A stretch of DNA of 64,000 nt from Centrapalus pauciflorus. Lineage: Eukaryota > Streptophyta > Magnoliopsida > Asterales > Asteraceae. The notes under the pieces are model-generated. The model was not told where the DNA came from. It searched no databases and saw only the letters and a program-made list of their open reading frames with translations. Each line of letters opens with the position of its first letter. Position 1 is the first letter of the stretch. Below, one piece after another: positions 1-9,319 of the stretch. The position numbers and the translations under genes are program-made. The stretch lies in contig JAANYP010001768.1 of the NCBI GenBank assembly GCA_020465985.1, positions 677,247-741,246 of the forward strand. Reading direction: 5' to 3'.

Positions 1-278
1 ACTCGAATGAGCCTCTATAATTAGGGATTAACTCGAATCATTAGTAGACTTTTGCAGAATTCGTGAGGGATTAAGCAAATAGGCTATCTCGAGTTTATCA
101 GCTAATTGAGTGTTGTTTCGGAGAGAATCATCCAGTAGGTGCGTTCGTGTTCGTCCGTACAGCTTGTTGATAGTCTCCGTGTTCCGTGTGAGAGTTGTTT
201 CCGTCAACCCGTTAACGAGGATTCCGCACTCGTTGACGATCTCGCGTCTAGAAAGATCTGTATTGGGGAGACCTTACA
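1..278 (+). repeat. 5' LTR of A1, 3' portion only
   Basis: This matches the last part of the right LTR (from about 12764 to 13040) nearly base for base and ends in the same ...gagaccttaca. The iMet primer site follows after two bases. About 390 bp of U3 lie outside the window. A TATA-like ctataatta is visible near position 16. Confidence 0.95.
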
Positions 279-280
279 AG

Positions 281-293
281 TGGTATCAGAGCC
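281..293 (+). other. Primer binding site, tRNA-iMet type (A1)
   Basis: tggtatcagagcc complements the 3' end of plant initiator tRNA-Met, the usual primer of plant Copia elements. The two-base gap (ag) after the LTR is the same in A1, A2, A3 and B. Confidence 0.95.
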
Positions 294-908
294 TACGGGG
301 TGTTCTTAGTGTTCTTCGTGTTCATATAGATACATCCTAGGTTTCTTGACGCTTTTGGACGGTTATTCTCTCAAGTTGTTGTGTTTTTCGAGCATATCAA
401 ATTAGGATCCGGGAAATACTTCGTGTTTTTCACGTTTTTGATCGAAATCAATATTTTTCGTTGTAAAAATATTGATTTAATCTGTGAAACGTTAAGAAAT
501 CGAGGTATTAGCCGTGTTTCGAGTTTGCGGCGCTCGAATCTGTTAGGAGTAATTAGGGTTTTGCTTAGTTTCGAGTCTAACCAAATATCCGCTCCTTTCG
601 AGTTTGCTTTCGAGTGTTTCGAGTTTAGAGTGTTCGAGTTTGATTCGAGTTTGGACTAGAGTCGAATAGGAGCTTCGAGTTTGCTGGGGTTCGACTTTGA
701 CTATTTCGAGTTTGCTTGGACCTTCGAATTTGAAACCTTCGAATTTGTCACCCATTTCGACTTTAATTGAATTTCAGAACTTAATCGAATTTAATCCCAA
801 ATAGGTTTAAACTTAATTATATTCGAATTTAACTAAATTCGAAAGAATTAACTTAAATTAATTTCGAAATTAAATTTATTAAGTTACAATTCAATTACTT
901 TTGAAACA
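294..908 (+). other. 5' leader of A1, non-coding, TTCGAA/TTCGAG-rich
   Basis: About 0.6 kb separates the primer site from the gag ATG. From about 500 it is packed with ttcgag, ttcgaa and ctcgaa words, the same vocabulary as the LTR and the pol-3' ORF spacer. Packaging and dimer signals would be expected here, but I cannot point to one. The short ORFs in it look like chance products of the repeat. Confidence 0.8.
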
Positions 909-3797
909 ATGACAAATCTTCAACGGTTTCTTGAAATGGATCACGAGGTCGGGAAAGCTAATACTCCGCCTAAGCTGATGAAATTTGAAGACTATTATTG
1001 GTGGAAAGATCGGTTTGCTGATTTTGTGCGTTTCAACGACATGCGAATGTGGATATGTATCGACGAGGGATACATTCCACCAACTGCTGAAATTGAGGGT
1101 AGACAGAAGGTTGTCACGTATTCAAAGATGAAGGACGATGACATAAAGCTGTTTGAAGCTGAGAACCGGGCATATGCTATAATACGAATGTCGTTACCTC
1201 AGGACATCCTACACACATTCCGCAATCAAAAGACATCTAAAGAGCTTTGGGAGACGCTGGAAAAGAGGTGTGAGGGTAATCCGAGGGTTCGGAGGAAGCG
1301 TATGGAGTTGTTGAAACAACAATTTGCGATTTTCAAAGCTTTGAAGGATGAAAAGCTGGACGACACCATTACCCGCTTTTCTCATCTGCTGACAGAGCTT
1401 GAGAGTCATGACATTGAGTATAGCGATACAGAAAAGAACAATAAGCTTCTTGATTCCTTACCAGCCAAATGGGCGATGTACGTGGCTATGATCAAGCTTG
1501 ATGAGGACAAGTATTATACTCAATCGTTGGAGGATGTAGTAGGAAGGCTGAGGGCTTATCATTTCGAGCTACTGAAGGCCGAAACAGATTATGAACAAGT
1601 CTAAAATCCAGCCATGTATTTTGGAAAGTCAAAACCTTCAGCGGCAGCTGATATGAAGACTGCTACAGCGTTCTTCACCAGAGAAACGTCGTCACCAGCA
1701 GAGACTGACGACACACAGAATAGAGCGTTCATAGGGTTTGGGAGACCGAAAGAACAGCAACATCAGGCAACACTTGCATCAACATCTCAGGGCTACTCTA
1801 AGATGCATATGAGCGCTAAATCGGCCGAAGAACATTTGAATCTATTGGCGTCATTTGTGGCCGCATATGGGAACTGCGTTCAAGGGAAAATAAACGATCC
1901 TGCACTCTGGGATGAAGATTACGATCAGGTAGACCCTGACGACCTTGAGGAGATGGATCTCAAATGGCAACTGGCCATGGTAACCCAACGGGTTAAACGA
2001 TTCATCAAACGGACTGAGAGGAATCTGAATATGAATAATAAGGGGATTGGTTTTGATAAGTCAAAGGTCAAATGCTACAACTGTCAGGGCTTGGGACACT
2101 TCGCCAGAGAGTGTCAGAGACCGAAGGTAGATAATTACCAAGGACAGATGCAGAATCAAGGACAGTATTAGCCCCAGAATCAACAGAGATATCTTCCGAG
2201 CACGTCATCCAGTCAAGTGAACATAGCTGGTCTGCTATCTAACGTCACATCAGACAGACAGCTAGACGGTACTTATGACTGGAGCTCACATCCGGAGTCT
2301 AACGCTAGAGCCTTTATGGCTGAAGTCACTGAGAATGGATGTGAAGGAGAGGAGCAGAACACAAGGGACAGCAGTCGATAAGAAAGCAGTCCGATGTGGG
2401 TGGAGAAGTCGAATGATCAGACGCTTCTGGAGTTTGCCGCTCAAATGGCCAACGTCGAATCAGATCACACAAAGGTAAGTCTGAATTACTCTCTTTACCA
2501 TGAATTATGTGTTTTATGTGTTACTTCTAACGACAGGTTGAATCTAGTATTAGAGTCACATAAAAATATATCTGCTCAAAATGAGTCATTAAAGTCAGAT
2601 AACGCTAGCCTGATGGATATTAAGCAAGATCTTAGGGACAAGCTTAAAGCTGATGCACAGGATGTCATAGTTCTAAAAGACAAACTGAGTGAGCAGTGTG
2701 ATAGATTAGAACTGATGTATGAGCATGTAGAGGCCTTGACCAAAGATCTTAAGATCAAAGAAGTAGAGCTAGCTGAAACTAAGGTGAAGGTAACAGAGGC
2801 TAATAGTAAGCTAGAAAAGTTTAGGAACTCAAGTCTGAACCTAGGGAAAGTTTTAGATGCTCAACGCCAATCTAAAAAGCCTGTAGGTCTACGATTTCAT
2901 GAGATTCCTCCACCATTCAGTGCCAACTATGTGCCTCAACCTCAGGAGAAAACTGAAAAATCAGTAGACTTAGAGGACATATCTGCACCTGTGTCTGAGC
3001 CTGTAAAGGAAAATACACCTAAGGTGACTGATACAACGATCAAGATTAAGAAAGTCAAGTTTGTGTCCTCCTCTAGTGAAACACCTGTAGGAAAACATAA
3101 AATTGATTTTAATGATCAGGACGATGAACCAGTCACAATAGATGCTCAAAAAGACCAAGACACTAGTGAGACACCTAAGACAAAGGGCACACACAAGAAG
3201 TCCATTGACAAGATGTCATGCTTTAGATGTCATGAAAAGGGGCATGTTGCTTCTAACTGTCCGCTTAGGAAAATTGACGTTACACCTAAGACAGGGAAGC
3301 CAACACAAATAAAGCCTTCAACAAGTGTGGCGAGCACTAGTAGTTCTCAGAGTACCGAGAAAACTGCGCAGGCTGCACCAAAACAAGTTGTGAAACAAAT
3401 ACCGGTAAAAGGTGGACCAAAAGAAGTGGTTAGGACTAATTCACCGAATCGAGTCGTTAATCAATCTAGGTCTGGACCTCAACAACAATATAGGAGCACA
3501 ACACCTAGCAGAGCATACACTCCAGTTAGGTCACATATTCCTGTTAGACATCACACACCGGTTAGAGCTCAGGGATCTCAGTCTGAAATGCAATATAATC
3601 GGAATTATTCAAGAGCTCCACAACAAATGCCTACTCAAAGGCAAAGAGTGAATTTACATCACTCGGCACCATAACAAACTCCTGTTCAACGACCCAAGTC
3701 ACCTGAAAGGCGAGATGGGTATTTGAAAGAGTTTAAGTATGTGGACGAGAATGGTATAACCAAGTCAGTTATGGCTTGGGTTCCCCGTGATAACTAA
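909..3797 (+). pseudogene. gag: gag of A1 (capsid domain, two zinc knuckles, coiled coil), nonsense-broken
   Basis: Gag forms the intracellular particle and binds genomic RNA. From the ATG at 909 come a UBN2/DUF4219-type capsid region (to about residue 230, with YYWWKDRF and a conserved LPAKW), a first zinc knuckle CYNCQGLGHFAREC near 2072, a charged coiled coil (about 2520-2850), a second knuckle CFRCHEKGHVASNC near 3220, and a basic Ser/Pro/Arg/Gln tail. In-frame stops lie at 1602, 2169, 2379 and 3672; A3 has sense codons at all four, and three are CAA or CAG turned into TAA or TAG. The stop at 3795 is different: A3 has it at the same place, and element B has an equivalent, so it is the natural gag terminus. 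An AAG|GTAAGT donor lies at 2474/2475 inside gag. Lost function is likely; the family call is firm. Confidence 0.92.
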
Positions 3798-3818
3798 CCT
3801 ATTTTCTTTCATGTGCAG

Positions 3819-6800
3819 GAGATAACCACAGGTCCAAACAACAAATGGTTTGTCGACAGTGGATGCTCCAGGCACATGACAGGGGAAAGAAGTCTCCTTA
3901 CAGACTTCAAGGGTGGGAATCGGGGATATGTATCATTCGAGGGAAACAAGGGAGGAAACATCACGGGTACTGGAGTGGTCACTAATGGGACGATCAAGTT
4001 GGATCAAGTTTATCATGTTGATAAACTGGTTCACAATCTCATTAGTGTATCTCAAATCTGTGACAAGAAGAATTCAGTGCTGTTCACTGACACTGAAGCG
4101 TTGGTGCTAAAACCGGGGTTCAAGATTCCTGAAGAGTGGATATTGATGCGGGCACCAAGGAAGAATGACTTGTACATGCTCGATATGAACAAGCTGGAAT
4201 CTTCGATGGGTCCGATCTGCTTACTGTCAAAAGCTTCGGAGACTGAATCAGTTTTGTGGCACAGGCGCATGGCACACTTGCACCTAAGAAAAATGAACTA
4301 TATAACGAAAAATGGGTTGGTGCAAGGTGTGCCTATGAAGAGTTTTCAGTTCGAGGACAAGTGTCTACCATGCAAGAAGGGCAAACAACATAAGAAGGCA
4401 CACAAGTCCAAGACTCAGAACTCCATCACTACCACATTCGATTTGCTGCATATGGACCTCTTTGGACCAATCAAGAAAAGGAGTATAGGTGGTAGTTGTT
4501 ATTGTTTAGTTATCACTGACGATTACTCATGATTTTCTTGGGTTTTCTTTCTAGGTACAAAGGACGAGACGGCTTCCAAGCTCATCGGGTTCTTAGACCA
4601 ATTGGAGAATTCCTATGGAACACGGGTTTAAAGGCTTCGTAGTGATAATGGAACTGAATTTAAAAACACTGTAATTGGTGTATATTGTCTATCAAAGGGC
4701 ATAGTGCATCAATTCAGTGCACCGTATGAGCCTCAACAAAATGGGGTGGCCGAACGAAAGAACAGTACATTGATTGAGGCAGCTAGGACTACGCTTTCGG
4801 ATTCAAAGCTTCCTACCATGTTTTGGGGGGAGGCAGTGAATACCGCATGTCATATTTTAAACCGGGTCCTAACTGTCAAATCTTTGAACAAAACCTGTTA
4901 TGAAATTTTGAATAAGCGGCCACCTAATTTAACTGGCTTCGAACCGTTTGTGGTACCATGTACTTTATTGCGAACAAAACATCAACCTAAGTTTGGTGAA
5001 AAGGCTGACGAAGGATACTTCTTATGTTATGTGCCGAACTCACCAAACAAACGGCTTTTTAAAACGAATGGTACAGTAGAGATTGTGTATAACATTGAAG
5101 TCACAAGTTATACACATGAACCCCAACCAGGTCCAGAATGGATATTTGACTATGATAAATTGTTTGAGTCATTTAACATTCCTTTGGATGAAAATGCAGG
5201 TACGATCGAAAAGGACATGGCGACGTTAAATCTAAATGATGAAGGTCATACCTTTCCGAGGACTACATTTCAATCCACATCTGAGCCTACTTTGACTGAA
5301 GATGGATCTCCAGAAGTCACTGATCCAAAAGCACCTTCAACTGAGAATCAGACTCAGACAACAAATTCCAACTCTGAGGAAACGGTCCACGAGGAGGAAA
5401 ATGTGGAATCTGAGGATGTTCCCCCATTAGGTGAAATAGGATCTAACTTAGGAGAAAATCTGAGAGTTGATGAGATAGAGACCTCTAGGATCAATAAGAA
5501 CCATCCTATAGAAAGCATCATAGGAAATCCTAATGAGGGTGTGAGGACTAAGAGTAGTTTAAATAACAACACTGTGTTGTTATCGATGATAAATGACTCC
5601 GAGGCCTATCATACCTGCCTCTATTCTTGTTTTATCTCGCAAGTAGAGCCGAAAAATGTGCAAATGGCACTAAAGGATAACTCCTGTGTTGAAGCGATGC
5701 AGGAAGAACTCTCTCAGTTTAGAAAACTAGAAGTGTGGGAGTTAGTTCCATTACCTCGAGGGGAAATTGCCATAGGAACCAAATGGGTTTTTAAGTGCAA
5801 AAGAGACGATCGGGGTATAGTCACTCGCAACAAGGCTAGGTTAGTTGTAAAGGGTTTCAACCAAGAGGAGGGAATCGATTACAATGAGGTGTTTGCGCCA
5901 GTAGCAAGGCTGGAAGCCATTAGGTTGTTTCTGGCTTTTGCTTCCTTCAAGGGCTTTAAGGTATATCAACTAGATGTTAAGAGTGCTTTCCTCTATGGGA
6001 AAGTGAAGGAACTGGTTTATGTAGAACAGTCGCCCAGATTAACAGATCCAAAATATCCAAACAGAGTATATCGATTAGATAAGGCTCTGTATGGATTGCA
6101 TCAAGCACCAAGGGCGTGGTACGAGACTTTATCCAACCATCTGTTAGAAAACGGGTTTGAAAGGGGTAGGATAGATAGTACGCTGTTCGTTAAGCGAAAG
6201 GGAGAACACTTCATCTTGGTACAAGTATACGTCGATGATATCATCTTTGGATCATCAGACGAACAAATGTGCAAGGATTTTGAGAAGGTGATGAAGTCAA
6301 AATTCGAGATGAGTGCAATGGGAGAGTTAAATTTCTTTTTAGGGTTGCAAGTTGACCAGAAGAAGGAAGGAATGTTTATCCATCAGACGAAGTATGTCTA
6401 TGACATATTAGAACGCTTCGGGATGGAAGGGACGAAACTGACAGCCCATTTCAGCACGCCGATTCAAGTGAATCACAATCTCGGACCGGGTACTGAAAGT
6501 GATACCAATGTGGATCCGACGTTATATCGGGCCATGATTGGATCACTTATGTATTTAACTGCTTCAAGACCTGACATCATGTTTGCTGTGTGTATTTGTG
6601 CTAGGTTTCAAGCTAATCCGAAGGAGATGCACATGAAAGCTGTGAAGCGTATTCTACGATACCTCAAGTCGAAACCGAAGCTGGGACTTTGGTATCACGC
6701 GGAGGGAGATCTAGAGTTGGAGACGTTCACGGATTCTGACTACGGAAGATGCAGCTTGACACGCAAGTCAACAACTGGAGGTTGTCAATTCCTAGGAGGG

Positions 6801-7184
6801 AGACTGGTTTCCTGGCAATGCAAGAAACAGACGTCGGTAGCCGTGTCAACGTGCGAGGCCGAGTATGTTGCTGCTGGTACTTGCTGCTCACAGGTTCTGT
6901 GGATACAACAACAATTGCGGGATTACGGTTTGTCTTACACTCAAACTCCCATTAGGATAGATAACCAATCTACAATTGCTATAACAAATAATCCAGTTAA
7001 ACACAGTAAAACAAAGCACATAGACATAAGGCATCATTTTATACGTGATTGTGCTGAAAAGAACTTAATCAAACTTCTAAAAGTGGCAACGGACGATAAT
7101 AATGCTGATTTATTTACCAAAGCCTTTGATAAGTCACGGTTTGAATATTTGATTCAACTAAATGGAATGCGCAACCCAGAGTAA
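3819..7184 (+). pseudogene. pol: pol of A1: protease, integrase, RT, RNase H
   Basis: Pol is in the same frame as gag, beyond the conserved TAA at 3795, and has no ATG of its own at its start (the first usable codon is GTG). Visible parts in order are an aspartic protease DSGCSRHMTG near 3855; an integrase zinc finger (WHRRMAHLH ... CLPCKKGKQH); integrase catalytic core with HMDLFGP, SDNGTEF and the Glu in QQNGVAERKN; Copia RT with YVDDIIFG near 6230; and RNase H with DSDYG, CEAEYVAA and KTKHIDIRHHFIRD. In-frame stops at 4530 (CGA to TGA) and 4629 (A3 has Lys) break the integrase. RT and RNase H (4704-7184) are open. In the LTR-pol-3' ORF order this is a Sirevirus-type Copia. Confidence 0.95.
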
Positions 7185-8644
7185 ATTGACCTTAGTAGAA
7201 GTTTTATTTCTTTTTATAGCTGTAGTCTCTCTTTCTTTTTATAGTAAGTTTGCTAATTTAGGATAGTTTCTATTTTTAGTAAGTTAGTAGGTTATGTTAT
7301 TTTCTTGCTATTTCTTATGAAAAACAAAAGAAAAAAGAGAGAAAACCATTAAAAATTCAAAAAAAGAGAATATCAGAAAAAGAGTTAAGTCTTAGATGCA
7401 TAGGTTCAAAGTGACGAAAATTAGCACAGTCGTTACAAACTCTAAGTGTTTAGGCTTTCACACATAATGTACCTAAAATTCTAAGTGTTATACTTTATTT
7501 TAGTTTAATGTGTTGGTAGGCATAATACATATAGGGAATCTCAAGGCTAATAAAATATTCAAGAAAAAGTCAAACGTGTCACTAACTTAGATGTATGACC
7601 AATCGGTCTTAATTTTTTAGTACGAGACATACAAACTTTGAGTATAAATGAGGTATGCAAACTTTTTGGGGATGTATAGCAACATCAAATACATCTTAAA
7701 ATGGAAAGAATAGTAAAATCATACAGAATTGAGAGTCAAAAACACGTAACTCTGTTGTACGTAAGTACAGACCTGTTGCCTCTGTTTTGATTCGGGTTAG
7801 CAAGATAAGTCGCTTTGTTGTACGTCGGTACAGACCTGTCACCGCTGTCTTGCTAGCTTTAAAATAAACCTTAAGTCAAACTAAGACACTTTGTTGTATG
7901 TAAATACAGACCTGTGTCCGATGTTTGTCTTTTAAAGAAAGTTTGCAAATACCAACAAGTTAGAATCATTGTCTGTATGCCTTGATCATAAAAGTATGTC
8001 TATGTCTGAGTCACGTAAGATAATTTCATGATAAATAAAAAGGCCAAGGGATATTCCGAAATGTAGCATGTTTAAAGGGGTAAATACCAACAATCGGCTA
8101 AACGGGTATATCACGCCAAACAATCAAAGGAATCAAAAATTCCTAAGTGTGAAAGTTTAAGTACTGAAAGTGAGTATCTGACACCGCTATCTGATTGAAC
8201 CTTTCTTTGACTATGCTCGTCAAAAATAATTTGTTAAGCGTTTAGCATAGGTTGTAAATTTTAATAAATGTAGTTTAAGTCTAAGTTAAACTTCTGTTCA
8301 AAACTTTAAAAATTTTATTTTTTACTTTTACTTATTGTTATTTAATTTTTATTTTATTGTATTTTATTTTTACTTAGGAAAAAGGTCAAAAATTACTGAG
8401 GGTGCATTCATAGTTGAATAAAATAAACATTGCGTGAAAATCTTGTGCTTAGGGTAAAAGATTTGGCATAATTTATTCCGTTACACGATAAGGTTGAAAA
8501 GGTTGAAAAACTTGAATTTATTTCAAAAATTTTCGAAATTTTCAAAGTTTCAGGGGTGAATTCGAGTTTAAGCTAAACTCGAAAATAGCAGGGCTCGAAT
8601 CTGTCAGTAGATTCGAAACTGGCATTAAACTCGAAGGTTGGTGG
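7185..8644 (+). other. Spacer between pol and the 3' ORF promoter (A1)
   Basis: No coding region is seen. The first 200 bp carry a pyrimidine-rich stretch and, after it, a purine-rich one. The middle holds three copies of a hairpin motif (listed separately). The end (from about 8550) is dense in ttcgaa and ctcgaa. A3 keeps the same order in 27759-29247, so the spacer belongs to the element and is not an insertion. Confidence 0.8.
7752..7925 (+). promoter_or_regulatory. Triple hairpin array with GNRA-type loops
   Basis: Three copies of tgttgtaYgtaaRtacagacctgt lie 60-76 bp apart. The hairpins are TGTAC-GTAA-GTACA (7756-7769), TGTAC-GTCG-GTACA (7819-7832) and TGTAT-GTAA-ATACA (7895-7908). The third replaces a C-G pair by T-A and keeps the stem. 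A3 has the same three at 28434-28650. This suggests that structured RNA is selected. The role is unknown; packaging, an upstream enhancer or RNA stability are all possible. Confidence 0.6.
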
Positions 8645-8652
8645 TATAAATA
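8645..8652 (+). promoter_or_regulatory. Internal TATA box driving the 3' ORF (A1)
   Basis: TATAAATA, followed at once by GGTCAAC and a leader (about 8680-8809) with no ATG. A3 has TATATATA-GGTCAA at the same distance from its donor (160 bp against 157 bp here). Family C has TTATATAAA with GGTCAAC nearby, 171 bp from its donor. An internal promoter is inferred; no transcript evidence is available here. Confidence 0.6.
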
Positions 8653-8809
8653 GGTCAACAGTGATGGTCATTAATTCACCTGTTTTCGAATCTATTCTCT
8701 CGAGTTTGTCCAGACGATTTCGAATCTAATCTCGAGTTTGTCGTTTTCAAGAAACCAACTATTTGTCGAGTTTCGGTCCGTGTGGGTTCGATACTACCCG
8801 TAGATCTAG

Positions 8810-9317
8810 GTATAACCAAGTGTATTGTACAAGATTTAGGTAGTATTATACTCCATTTAGGCCAAAATCATTAGATTTTGAAGTTTTATTGGTAGAAAGT
8901 TTGCTTTTCAAAATTACAAACTTTGAACCGGTGAAAAGTCAAATTAATTACAAATATCATTGATTAGAACCTAGTAGGACTAAAAGATGTGATTTTCTGA
9001 GTCTAACATGGTTAAAATCATGGATTTTTGTGATAATGGTGGCCGACTCCTTCGAGTCTGTTCATGGCCTGATTCGAGTTTGTCAGTAAACTCGAATTGG
9101 TCATTAAACTCGAATGGTACATTAAACTTAAATAGATGTTAATTCGAATCTGTTTGTCATTTTATTTGAATTATTTAATTTAAATTTTAATTAAACTTGT
9201 AGAAATTCATATGTGTTGGATTTTGTAACTACACAAGTGCAAAATAAAACAAATTTGAATTTAAACAAGTTTATTCATTTTTAATAATTCTAATATTTTA
9301 TTTGATATATTGTGCAG
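8810..9317 (+). other. Putative 5'UTR intron of the 3' ORF (A1)
   Basis: The donor is TCTAG|GTATAA and the acceptor is ATATTGTGCAG, two bases before ATG. The stretch is 508 bp, AT-rich, and contains ATGs, unlike the leader exon. A3 has the same TCTAG|GTATAA donor and a TTTATTGTGCAG acceptor (569 bp). Confidence 0.6.
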
Positions 9318-9319
9318 AC

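Noticed and set aside
541..870. TTCGAA clusters as heat-shock elements
   Set aside because: Heat-shock elements need nGAAnnTTCn spacing. These words have GAA and TTC abutting, and the phase between words is irregular.
3813..4532. A separate protease gene starting at a GTG
   Set aside because: GTG is not a credible plant start here. It lies within the putative acceptor GTGCAG, in the same frame as gag, so pol is more likely reached by splicing or readthrough.
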